DNA from: an uncultured Prolixibacteraceae bacterium
GTDB lineage: Bacteria; Bacteroidota; Bacteroidia; Bacteroidales; Prolixibacteraceae
Direction of reading: 5' to 3'
Length of the DNA stretch: 52,635 nucleotides
Assembly (NCBI GenBank): GCA_903834475.1
Contig: CAILJH010000134.1
Coordinates: forward strand, 1-52,635
The notes beneath the pieces were generated by a model that was not told the DNA's origin, did no database searches, and saw nothing but the letters and a program-made list of their open reading frames with translations. Positions within the stretch are counted from its first letter, which is position 1; every line of letters starts with the position of its first letter. Both the position numbers and the translations under genes were made by a program. This document shows positions 36,208 to 44,475 of this stretch, piece after piece.

Positions 36208-36242
36208 TACCCCTGACAGGGTTTCAAACCCTGTCAGGGGTA
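36208..36242. repeat. 35-bp near-perfect palindrome CCCCTGACAGGGTTT
   Basis: Arms 36208-36224 and 36226-36242 are perfectly complementary (17 bp) around a single C: ACCCCTGACAGGGTTT with AAACCCTGTCAGGGGT. A T-run precedes it on the plus strand, so it does not form a minus-strand terminator. It would be a very stable hairpin between the two metallophosphoesterase cistrons. It resembles a widespread Bacteroidota intergenic repeat. Confidence 0.75.
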
Positions 36243-36255
36243 CTACTGCACTATC

Positions 36256-38037
36256 CTATTTTTTTATACTGAATGAGTCAATCAACTTATTCGCTGAATT
36301 TAATGCAGTATAGGTCATTTGATTACCGTCAATTTTCATATATTGATAAAGATCGCCATCAGTATTTCTGACTGCTGCATACGGTTCGTCGGTAATTGCC
36401 CGGGGACCGGTCGGAATTCCAACCGAAATCACATAAGCAGTTCCGTCATTGTAAGACTTTACAACCTTTCCGGCTTTCATCGGGTTGGAGCGCATGTAAT
36501 AGTGAATATGTCCGCTCATCACCATGTCCACATGGTATTTGTCAAAAATCGGACCCCATGCTTTCTGGATGTTGAAATACGGTTCTTCCCAGTTATATGG
36601 AGGAAAATGAAACATCACAAATTTCCAGGTCGCTTCGGTATGAGCGAGTTGATCTTCAATCCAGGAAGTTTGGATATCAATCGGGGAAGTAACATCGACC
36701 ATCAGGAACAAGGCATTTTTATACCGGAATGAATAGCTGTGTTCCGGAGGAACACCAACAGGTCCGATTTTCGGATAGCTGAACAATTCGCGGTACATCA
36801 GCGCACCCAAACCGCTGCGGTTATCGTGATTTCCAAGCACATTCATAAACGGTTTGCGGGAAATTACATCTTTGGAAAATTGAAACAAATCGTCCCATTG
36901 ATTCCGGAACAAACCATCGCTAACCATGTCGCCGGCAATGGAATAAAACGCAGCATCCGGATGTGCCTTTTCAGCGATATTGTGCAACTCTCCAAATTTA
37001 GGATCGTGGTGCGTATCGCCAAACCAGATGAAAGAGAATTTGTTATCAGCAGCCGCAGTAGCAAAAGTGTGATTTTCAGTCCAATCGGTTTGCGGAACTA
37101 TTTGATATTCATAAGTCGTTCCTGGTTTTAAATTCCGAAGCTGAACGGTAAAACGGTTGATATACCTATCGTTCATCAAAACGCGGTCTTCCAACCGATA
37201 TCGTTCGGCTTTGGCTGCCAACTCTTGTGTGCCGCCTTTCTCGCGGTATTTTACTTCACCGCTTGAAACCGTTGTATCAGTTCGCCACTGAATATCCATT
37301 CCGGTTGAAGCATCCGAACTCCAGGTTAACATGAGCTGATCAGGCGTTTTAGAAGATGGATAATCGGTTGTCCGAAAAGCGCCAATAATGTGCGTTTCGG
37401 TTCCCCGTCCACGAATGGTGGTGAGCAACTTTTGGCCTTTCATAGCTTCCGGAACATGCCTTAAAACCAACTCATCCCAGTCGTGATAAACAAAAGCACT
37501 GTCTTCCAATACTCCGACAAACTGATTTTCAGGAAAGAAATTACTGAGTTCCAGCTTGTCATTTTTATTCTGAGGAGCCACTGAGACGAAATAATGAAGC
37601 ATGTAATTTTCAAAGCCATTGATTCCCAATTCGACCTTCCCGGCATCAAACGGTTTTTGCCAAACTTCATAGGTAACCTGTTCGTTATTCATCTTCAGGT
37701 CAGTTTTTTTGAATCCGCTTTCGCTCAGCCAAAAAGGGATATCCTTCTGTTCAATACTTCGCATGATTGACACCACGACGGGAACATTCACAGTAAACAT
37801 CCAGTGACGGGTAGCCAGAGCGTGAAGATCTTCTTTAGAAAAAAGAGCCATGACCTGATCGTATTTCAGGTCAGACAACTGTTTGGCATCCATTGTCTGG
37901 TATAACCTTGAAATGGTTTTGTCCATCACACTTTTCACCGATTCTTCTTCCGTTTTCTGCTGACAGGAATCCAGAGTGCCGAAAATCAGGAACATAATCA
38001 GGTAAGCAGATAACTTTGAAAATTTGCTATCTTTCAT
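36256..38037 (-). CDS. Purple-acid-phosphatase-like metallophosphoesterase lipoprotein
   Basis: The 593-aa product has a lipoprotein signal ending GTLDSC. Residues about 30-210 are a domain of no clear family. Residues about 215-315 look like a fibronectin-III/purple acid phosphatase N-terminal domain (LMLTWSSDASTGMDIQWR, VQLRNLKPGTTYEYQI). Residues about 320-540 are the metallophosphoesterase: IWFGDTHHD, IAGDMVSDG, NVLGNHDNRSG, MFHFPPYNWE and MSGHIHYYMRS. The usual metal ligands are present. It starts 11 nt after the polytopic membrane protein gene, so the two are probably co-expressed and may act together at the envelope. It probably hydrolyses phosphomonoesters or diesters; substrate unknown. 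Confidence 0.9.
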   Translation of the reverse strand: MKDSKFSKLSAYLIMFLIFGTLDSCQQKTEEESVKSVMDKTISRLYQTMDAKQLSDLKYDQVMALFSKEDLHALATRHWMFTVNVPVVVSIMRSIEQKDIPFWLSESGFKKTDLKMNNEQVTYEVWQKPFDAGKVELGINGFENYMLHYFVSVAPQNKNDKLELSNFFPENQFVGVLEDSAFVYHDWDELVLRHVPEAMKGQKLLTTIRGRGTETHIIGAFRTTDYPSSKTPDQLMLTWSSDASTGMDIQWRTDTTVSSGEVKYREKGGTQELAAKAERYRLEDRVLMNDRYINRFTVQLRNLKPGTTYEYQIVPQTDWTENHTFATAAADNKFSFIWFGDTHHDPKFGELHNIAEKAHPDAAFYSIAGDMVSDGLFRNQWDDLFQFSKDVISRKPFMNVLGNHDNRSGLGALMYRELFSYPKIGPVGVPPEHSYSFRYKNALFLMVDVTSPIDIQTSWIEDQLAHTEATWKFVMFHFPPYNWEEPYFNIQKAWGPIFDKYHVDMVMSGHIHYYMRSNPMKAGKVVKSYNDGTAYVISVGIPTGPRAITDEPYAAVRNTDGDLYQYMKIDGNQMTYTALNSANKLIDSFSIKK

Positions 38038-38048
38038 TTTTAACTTCT

Positions 38049-40169
38049 TTATTTGTGATCTGCATTTTTCAGATTGGGATGAACTTTCCAGGTTGCATCG
38101 GGTCCAAAACGGTATTGATAGTTGTACTTATTCATCTTTTCATAAGCAGGATATTGGTAGATCAGCCGGTTTGTTCCCAGGAACAACAGACTTGATAAAA
38201 CCATTACTCCAACTGCCTTCACCCATAATTGCTTATAATAAGGCTTGTAATTTTCTACTTCATTTATCACAAACTTCTCTTCATCGCGTGGCAACAGGAG
38301 TACCAATACCGTTGCCAGAATGGCATTTACAAAAATCACCCATTCGGTTAGCATCCGACTCGGATGCCATCCGGTTAAAGCCCGTTCAAAATTGGCAACC
38401 ACCATGATCCAGAGAATAATCAGGAAAATGAGCTGTCCTTTGGCCAGGTTGCTTTTGGGAATAATTGGAAGCGGCGAGCGATAATGTCGCACAACGATTA
38501 TGATGCAGGCTGCAACCAAGAGCACCCAGGTCAGGTTAAACCAACCGAGCGGTGAGGCATGGAGGAAATCCAGACCGGGAAATCTTCCGAGGTAAGGCAA
38601 ATCCCATTGCGCAGGCAAAGTCTCAGTAGTTCCATCAACATGAGTGATCAACTTATTCCAGATTTCAGGTTTCAATTGTTCGCTCCAAACGGCTACATTT
38701 TTAACGACATTGAAATAAGTCAATGCCAGCATTACAAATAAAGCAGCGAAAGCTTTTGTCCATCTTCCTTTTAATAATAAGCCTTTTTCCTCCTGATCGT
38801 TGTGCAAGGTGATTCGCGAAGCTAAAAAACCCAAAGCCACTGCGATCGAGATTCCATTCACGAATCCATAGCTTTGCTCCAGAAAACTGTGCCAGTTTTG
38901 CGACTGCCAGTTGGCCCAGGTTGATGTGATTGAATTGAATTCAGGACTTCCGGGTAAAATACCCTTGTTTTCGAGAATACGCGGATTTCCAAACGAGGTC
39001 ATGATTTGCTGAACCCAAAGAATTCCGGAGAAACCAAGTCCGCCAATTGTTCCGCTGATGAGCGAAGCCACAGCAACAGGCCGCAGATTGTTGCGCCACA
39101 ACCAGATGCTTGTTGCGACAAAAACTCCGAGGATTCCGGCCCAGTCATCAGAGCGCGGTGGAGTCATCCGCAGTCCTCCAATTGAGGTAAAGAACAAACT
39201 CCCGAAAACCGGAAAAATTAAGAAAGAAATCAGCCAGCCACTTCCCATCCAGGCAATCAATGAAGATCCGTTCTTGAATTTACCATGGATAACAAAATAG
39301 ATCGAGATTCCGATGATCAGCCCGATAAACCAACCAATATGTTGCGGATAATCACTAAACCATTGCGGCCAGTTATTCAGCAAATTCGATGCTTCGTAGG
39401 CTTGTTTCCCGGTTTCAGGATTGATATACGATGGATCGCCCTGAAAGTAAGTCAAAGCAGTTGCAAATTTACCATCCAGACCTGTTGAATGGAGCAGCAA
39501 TTGAAAGCCGCCTCCTGAAATAGCTCCGCCTAAAGCAAAAACAGGCAAAAACAAGCGAGTCAGGTCACCTTTTCGGTTATAGAGGTCATAAATCCATGCA
39601 CTGATGAGTGCCAAAAATGCAGGAAGATAATCGGCATCGAACCAGTAGAGCGGATTTTTGTGCCGCGACCAGGTATCGTCAAAAAGAGCATTAGGCTCCA
39701 GGATTTTGGCGATGGAATCTTCGGCCAGATCTAGAAAAATCCAGGCTCCCCAAAGAAAAAGGAGTGGTTTGAAAATGCTGATCAGCCGTTCCCTTGAAGC
39801 GACTCCGGCAAAGGCAGTTCCGGCAACACCCATTCCGGCCCATGTAAAACCAAGCAGGAATGTGGCCGCAAATCCGTAGACTTGTGAAACTGCATGTCCG
39901 CTGTTGGCATATGAAAGAACCTGCATATAAGATTGTGATGCCCCAAACCCCCAGCCCAGAGCGCCGAAGAAAGCAAAATAAGGAATGCGTTCACGCCAGT
40001 CTTCACGACCTGACAAGAGTGCCACTGTAATGGCTGCAAGACAACCGGCAAATGCGGCACCATATTCATGACCAAAATTTCCCCGGATTCCCCATCCAAT
40101 TGAAAGGGACAGTCCAACCAGCAAGATTGTTCCCAAACGCCGGCTTGGATTTAGTTTAGTTGAATTCAT
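38049..40169 (-). CDS. Large polytopic inner-membrane protein, unknown function
   Basis: The start at ATG 40169 (MNSTKLNPSRRLGTILLVG) is preferred; the open frame extends 117 nt upstream through a hairpin with no signal or RBS logic. The product is about 706 aa with roughly 13-15 hydrophobic helices from the first residues to about residue 660, including GLSLSIGWGIRG, YGFAATFLLGFTWAGMG, WLISFLIFPVFGSLFF, WVLLVAACIIIVV and LVLLLPRDEE. Glycine-rich helices and conserved-looking charged loops (RMTPPRSDDWAGILG) suggest a transporter or membrane-embedded enzyme. I do not recognise a family. It is the only obvious inner-membrane protein in the window, and no MFS or SSS sugar permease is present, so a role in uptake of the released product is an attractive inference. 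Confidence 0.82.
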   Translation of the reverse strand: MNSTKLNPSRRLGTILLVGLSLSIGWGIRGNFGHEYGAAFAGCLAAITVALLSGREDWRERIPYFAFFGALGWGFGASQSYMQVLSYANSGHAVSQVYGFAATFLLGFTWAGMGVAGTAFAGVASRERLISIFKPLLFLWGAWIFLDLAEDSIAKILEPNALFDDTWSRHKNPLYWFDADYLPAFLALISAWIYDLYNRKGDLTRLFLPVFALGGAISGGGFQLLLHSTGLDGKFATALTYFQGDPSYINPETGKQAYEASNLLNNWPQWFSDYPQHIGWFIGLIIGISIYFVIHGKFKNGSSLIAWMGSGWLISFLIFPVFGSLFFTSIGGLRMTPPRSDDWAGILGVFVATSIWLWRNNLRPVAVASLISGTIGGLGFSGILWVQQIMTSFGNPRILENKGILPGSPEFNSITSTWANWQSQNWHSFLEQSYGFVNGISIAVALGFLASRITLHNDQEEKGLLLKGRWTKAFAALFVMLALTYFNVVKNVAVWSEQLKPEIWNKLITHVDGTTETLPAQWDLPYLGRFPGLDFLHASPLGWFNLTWVLLVAACIIIVVRHYRSPLPIIPKSNLAKGQLIFLIILWIMVVANFERALTGWHPSRMLTEWVIFVNAILATVLVLLLPRDEEKFVINEVENYKPYYKQLWVKAVGVMVLSSLLFLGTNRLIYQYPAYEKMNKYNYQYRFGPDATWKVHPNLKNADHK

Positions 40170-40243
40170 CCTGATTTTGAATGTATTTAATTGATTTGTC
40201 TTCGAGATAAAAGTTTTGCTATTGTTGCAAATTGGAAAGTTGT

Positions 40244-40280
40244 AAAAGCATGCGCCTGACCTAAAGATCAGGACACATGC
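40244..40280 (-). terminator. Hairpin with T-run downstream of propeller/toroid paralogue 3
   Basis: On the minus strand GCATG...CCTGA...TCAGG...CATGC folds into a stem with a small internal loop, followed by TTTT (40247-40244). It lies in the 191-bp gap before the membrane protein gene and could attenuate transcription. Modest U-tract, so confidence is limited. Confidence 0.45.
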
Positions 40281-40360
40281 CATCAAACCAAACCAAACCT
40301 AACTAAAACAAAAACAAAAAACTGTTATCGAGAGTCATGTCAATATTTGATAACACGACG

Positions 40361-42601
40361 CTATTTTTTATCTGCAGGTTCATTGATTACTCCCAGGTAT
40401 CTTCCCATCCAATAGGGTAATAACCAGATATCACCGGCACTACTTTCGGAAGTTCCGTTGGCGCCTGTCCTGTCGATGTTAAACATGTTTCCGTTGTGCC
40501 GTTGAATTGGGCGTTCATCAGGGGGAAGAACTTCTTCAGTAGTTTGATTCCTGAAATTGGGAGCAATTAATTGAATATCTTTCCGTTGACTATTCCTGAT
40601 GTCCCATTCTATCAAATCCAAAGGATGTTCTTTCAGGAAACATACCGATTCGTCCAGGTCAAATTTTGTAGTAACCATCGCTGTAAAAATATTCCAGGCC
40701 GCTTCCTTTTCAGGCCGCTCAATTTCCCAATGGTCAATAATCGCGTCTTTGAACTTGGCTTTCAGTTCATCATTCAGAGCATAACGATAAAGACCCCAGT
40801 AACCAATGAAATACATTTCATCATCGGAATGGTTCCAGCCGTCTGACAGTTCTTTGCTTAACTGATCAGCATCTTCAGGTGCATGTCCGATTGATTTCAT
40901 TGGCCGCATTAAGTTTTCGAGATAACCGTATCTGGTTAGTAATTCAAGAGCTTTCGTTTTATAAATCTCCTTGTGGGTAAAATGGTATGCGGTCTGGAGC
41001 ATTGCGGTAATGTTTGACGAGCAGATTTTCCGGTCGCCAACATTGATTGGCCTTGCATTCACATATTCCGGATTCCAGCGGCCCCAGGTTGTTGGTTTTC
41101 CGTCAAAATCGACCAGGTACATGTTGTGATCAACAATGTGCTGCATCAGAATATCTATCAGGTGGATTGCCCGTGTTTTCATTTCAGGCACATCAACCAG
41201 TTCGGCCATTGCACCCAGGGCAAATATATGTCCGATTGCTTCGTCGCTGCTTGTGGTTGCTTTCCAGTCCCACTCCGGATCTTTGGCATGACGCCAGCGA
41301 TTGGAATCAGATAGTTTTTCGATCATACCGCTGCGTTCAAATGAACGGGCAGGAAATCCGACTTCATTAGAATTAATGGTGTAGAGTCGTTCCAATGCAT
41401 CGAGCGATTCGCGGCAATTCTGCAAAGCATCGTCCGATTTGGTTACCGCATACCTGAAAACTTCTCCTCCAAGGTACATAGAAGTCCATAAACCATCATT
41501 GTCTGAATCACTCAAATATCCGGTTGACAGGTTGCCGTTTTTCAATCCGTCCCATGATGCATTAAATCCATTCCGGATGTGACGTTGGCGAACCTGCTGT
41601 TCGTAATACATGGCCTTTTCTTCCAATGTCTGGTTTTTAAAACAGATCTGACCCAATCCCCTGTGGGTCAATACCAAAACTGAATGATCAGGTCCTTCAG
41701 AAATATGACTAACCTGATCGCCCGGGAGCCAGCGTTCGCCGTTGTAGTAATTGTATTTTCCATCTTCACGAAGCATGAATGCCCCGAGTGTTGAACCGAA
41801 CCAGACTTTTCCGTTGATGTCATCCACACAAGTAATATCTGTGCAAGGAAGTTTCCGGTGGATTTCACCGTTTTGTTTTTTAGAACTATTATTGAATTCG
41901 ATGTAGCCATTTTTGGTTCCGATAAAGGTTTTAGTTCCTTTATCAGTCAGGTCGAAGGACGTAAAATTAGTTCCTTCAAAAACTTTAGTCAACTGTTGAG
42001 CTGCCAGTGAAAAAGTGCTCAATGACTTTGTTCCCAAAATCCAGAACAGATTGTTATCAGCTGAATACCGGATGTCAATGATTTCATCGGTCAGTTTTCC
42101 GGTCCAGAGTGTTTTTGAATCCTTGATGCATTTGATTGTATTTCCATCGGAAACCAGGAATGTAAAATCAGGACTTCCGGCGAACAGTTTGGCATTGGGT
42201 AATTCGTGTTTTGAAAAGATGCTTCCAGCCCAGGAATTGCTGAAAACGGCAACCTGATCGAGGTAAATCAATTGGTTTTCGTACAAGGAAATATTGGCCA
42301 ATTTCTTATTGTCCATTGCCCGGTAACTCTTGTCGGGCTCAATCATTCCGGGATAAAGGAATGCACCTCCAGATGGTTTAAGCAAACCTTCAGACGAAAG
42401 TATTTGAATGTTCCCGTTCCGGTCGGAAGCTACTTTTTTAAGTTGGGTTGATGCACTGGTAATGTAATATTTTACACTGTATTCCTGTTGGAAAGGCACA
42501 TCCTGATAAACAGGCGGCTGGTTATTTTGTGCCAATAATCCTTTAGGTTGGATCACCAAAAAGCAAAAAAATAAAATTATAAGGGTTCTTGTTTCTAACA
42601 T
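40361..42601 (-). CDS. Exported beta-propeller / alpha-helical toroid fusion (paralogue 3 of 3)
   Basis: The 746-aa product has a Sec signal ending GLLAQ. Propeller-like blades span about 30-330 (TFIGTKNGYIEF, VWFGSTLGAFML, YYNGERWLPGDQV, VLVLTHRGLGQI). The linker TLEEKAMYYEQQV leads to the toroid, with DNDGLWTSMYLGGEVFRYA, GFPARSFE, ATTSSDEAIGHIFALG, DFDGKPTTWGRWNPE, NHSDDEMYFIGYWGLYRYA and LLPYWMGRYLG. In DGKPTTW the Arg of the other two paralogues is replaced by Thr. It is the first gene after SusCD, 20 nt beyond a rho-independent terminator, a place usually taken by a locus-defining enzyme or surface glycan-binding protein. The reaction is unknown. Confidence 0.88.
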   Translation of the reverse strand: MLETRTLIILFFCFLVIQPKGLLAQNNQPPVYQDVPFQQEYSVKYYITSASTQLKKVASDRNGNIQILSSEGLLKPSGGAFLYPGMIEPDKSYRAMDNKKLANISLYENQLIYLDQVAVFSNSWAGSIFSKHELPNAKLFAGSPDFTFLVSDGNTIKCIKDSKTLWTGKLTDEIIDIRYSADNNLFWILGTKSLSTFSLAAQQLTKVFEGTNFTSFDLTDKGTKTFIGTKNGYIEFNNSSKKQNGEIHRKLPCTDITCVDDINGKVWFGSTLGAFMLREDGKYNYYNGERWLPGDQVSHISEGPDHSVLVLTHRGLGQICFKNQTLEEKAMYYEQQVRQRHIRNGFNASWDGLKNGNLSTGYLSDSDNDGLWTSMYLGGEVFRYAVTKSDDALQNCRESLDALERLYTINSNEVGFPARSFERSGMIEKLSDSNRWRHAKDPEWDWKATTSSDEAIGHIFALGAMAELVDVPEMKTRAIHLIDILMQHIVDHNMYLVDFDGKPTTWGRWNPEYVNARPINVGDRKICSSNITAMLQTAYHFTHKEIYKTKALELLTRYGYLENLMRPMKSIGHAPEDADQLSKELSDGWNHSDDEMYFIGYWGLYRYALNDELKAKFKDAIIDHWEIERPEKEAAWNIFTAMVTTKFDLDESVCFLKEHPLDLIEWDIRNSQRKDIQLIAPNFRNQTTEEVLPPDERPIQRHNGNMFNIDRTGANGTSESSAGDIWLLPYWMGRYLGVINEPADKK

Positions 42602-42621
42602 GGTTCAGGGCTTTTCTTCAG

Positions 42622-42653
42622 AAAAAAAGTGCTGTCAACAAAATCAACAGCAC
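42622..42653 (-). terminator. Rho-independent terminator 2 downstream of SusCD
   Basis: On the minus strand GTGCTGT and ACAGCAC form a 7-bp stem around TGATTTTGTTG (more pairs possible with G-U). It is followed directly by seven T (42628-42622). It lies only about 20 nt before the start codon of the propeller/toroid gene. Confidence 0.8.
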
Positions 42654-42672
42654 CTTTATAAAATTTAGCATT

Positions 42673-42710
42673 AAAAAAAGAATGCCACCTCCAATAGGTG
42701 GTGGCATTCT
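42673..42710 (-). terminator. Rho-independent terminator 1 downstream of SusD
   Basis: On the minus strand AGAATGCCACC and GGTGGCATTCT form a perfect 11-bp stem with a 10-nt loop, followed by TTTTTTT. It starts about 30 nt after the SusD stop codon. Together with terminator 2 it should sharply reduce transcription from SusCD into the downstream genes. Confidence 0.88.
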
Positions 42711-42738
42711 GTATAAAGAAATTAAGAGTACTTGAAAA

Positions 42739-44457
42739 TTATTGTAACAACCACATTTTTGACCATGAACTGTCGTTGCCATCTTGAGCAGTAAATGCTG
42801 TCTGAACCAATTTATCAATGGCGACCTTTGCATTAACACCATTCTGGTTTAATTCATTCTGGTCATAACGGAAACGAATTGGTAAAGCAAGTCGCTGACC
42901 TTTAGTTCCAAAAGATAACACTGGGAAACCTGTTCTTCTCCAATCGCACCATGATTCCATAGCTACCTGATAGTTAGCAATGTATTTCTGAGTTATGATT
43001 TGTTTCAAAGAGCTATCAAAAGCTACGCCGGCATTCTTGATATATGAACTATAGCTGTCACCAACACCCCAGGCGTTTAATGAAGCCTGAATTCCTTTTT
43101 CATACCAGGATTTTTGTGCTCCAACGGAATACCCTTTTTGGGCAGCTTCCGCCAAGATGAAACAAACTTCAGAATAGGATATGATTTTGGCTTTTAACAT
43201 GTCGCCATTTGTGGCTTTGAACATATCGCTGATAGCCGATACGGAAACATTGGCCCCACCTTGTTTTGGAGTTGGGTTCAAATTGTATCCCATTGGTTCC
43301 GCTTTCATATATGCAAGCGGAAGTCCAACGTATTGTGCAGTATCGATTAATGTAGCAGAAATCGGTCCATTCGCACCGGTAATTACCTTGTCATTATCAG
43401 CTGCCCATGTGTTTTTATTATAAATGATAAAATTGTGGGTTGCGGTAACCAATGAATCCGGATTTACATACCTGACATTTTCAACGATTACATCGGCTGC
43501 AGGAGCATACTCTTTAGAAATCTTAACCTGAAGAATAACTTTATTGAACCAAACCGAAATACGCGGATCGTTCACGCCTGTAAGAATATCCCGGAATCCG
43601 GAACAAAGTTGCAACCTGGTAAAATTACTTGATGAACCTGCATCATCTACTGTATTTGCAGGCCACCGTTGGTTAGGATTACCGGTGTATGCCATTTCTG
43701 CATTATCATCATTCGAGGTGAAAATGGGAAATTGTGCTGGATTAGACATTATTTCTTCAATTCCGGCTTTTGCAACATCAGGAAGTTTAGCCGAAATACG
43801 AAGGTAATATCTTAACAATAATGAGTTGGCAAATTTTCTCCACTTCGCCGGATCACCACTATACAATACGTCTGCATTTTGGTTAATCTGCTTGTAGGAA
43901 TCAACGGATTTAGACAACAGCGTATTCGCTGACTTAAGATCTGCAATAATTCCTTTGTAAATGGTTTCCTGGGTATCAAATGCAGGAAATAAATCGGCTT
44001 GTGTTCCACCAGCAGCATTAACTGCAGCAGTGTAAGGAGCATCGCCCCAGCCATCAGTAATCTGGCCAAAGTTGAATGCTTTCAATACAAGTCCCAATCC
44101 TTCCTGAAATTCCATTCCTTCAGTTTTTGAACGGTCAATCAGATGATAGATATTCCTGAGATTTCCATAATAGCCACCCCAGTCACGACCGTCAACCCAA
44201 GTGAAGTTATTTCCACCGGAGCCCCAGCCACTTTTCTGAACATACGACATGGCGCCAGCCACATCTCCCTGATAATTATTATCCTGATATGGCAGTGCCG
44301 TTGCAGTGATAACTGTTGGCACCATAAAATTTGGATTTACAGTGGTTGGATCGACAGCATTCGGGTTCACATTTAATTCGGTAAGGTCTTTGCAGGAGGC
44401 AAAAACTACCATTATCAGAACCGGAAATAATTTATAATGTGTTTTCATAAATTTCAT
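42739..44457 (-). CDS. susD: SusD/RagB family outer-membrane lipoprotein
   Basis: The 572-aa product has a lipoprotein signal ending MVVFASC, so it is surface-anchored. The sequence opens KDLTELNVNPNAVDPTT and continues with the SusD-like_2 type TPR-rich fold: GNNFTWVDGRDWGGYYGNLR, FGQITDGWGDAPYTAA, YSGDPAKWRKFANSLLLRYYLR, a late FILAEAAQKGYSVG and WCDWRRTGFPVL. The two ATGs at 44457 and 44448 are equally plausible starts. It binds the glycan at the SusC lid. It starts 18 nt after SusC and is followed by tandem terminators. The substrate cannot be predicted from sequence alone; SusD-like_2 members are common with diverse, including non-polysaccharide, ligands. Confidence 0.95.
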   Translation of the reverse strand: MKFMKTHYKLFPVLIMVVFASCKDLTELNVNPNAVDPTTVNPNFMVPTVITATALPYQDNNYQGDVAGAMSYVQKSGWGSGGNNFTWVDGRDWGGYYGNLRNIYHLIDRSKTEGMEFQEGLGLVLKAFNFGQITDGWGDAPYTAAVNAAGGTQADLFPAFDTQETIYKGIIADLKSANTLLSKSVDSYKQINQNADVLYSGDPAKWRKFANSLLLRYYLRISAKLPDVAKAGIEEIMSNPAQFPIFTSNDDNAEMAYTGNPNQRWPANTVDDAGSSSNFTRLQLCSGFRDILTGVNDPRISVWFNKVILQVKISKEYAPAADVIVENVRYVNPDSLVTATHNFIIYNKNTWAADNDKVITGANGPISATLIDTAQYVGLPLAYMKAEPMGYNLNPTPKQGGANVSVSAISDMFKATNGDMLKAKIISYSEVCFILAEAAQKGYSVGAQKSWYEKGIQASLNAWGVGDSYSSYIKNAGVAFDSSLKQIITQKYIANYQVAMESWCDWRRTGFPVLSFGTKGQRLALPIRFRYDQNELNQNGVNAKVAIDKLVQTAFTAQDGNDSSWSKMWLLQ

Positions 44458-44475
44458 ATTTAATATTTTTATAGT

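Noticed and set aside
40170-40286. Upstream in-frame start for the membrane protein (begins MMACVLIF)
   Set aside because: The extension runs through a palindromic hairpin and gives no helix or signal consistent with the rest; ATG 40169 starts just before the first clear membrane segment.
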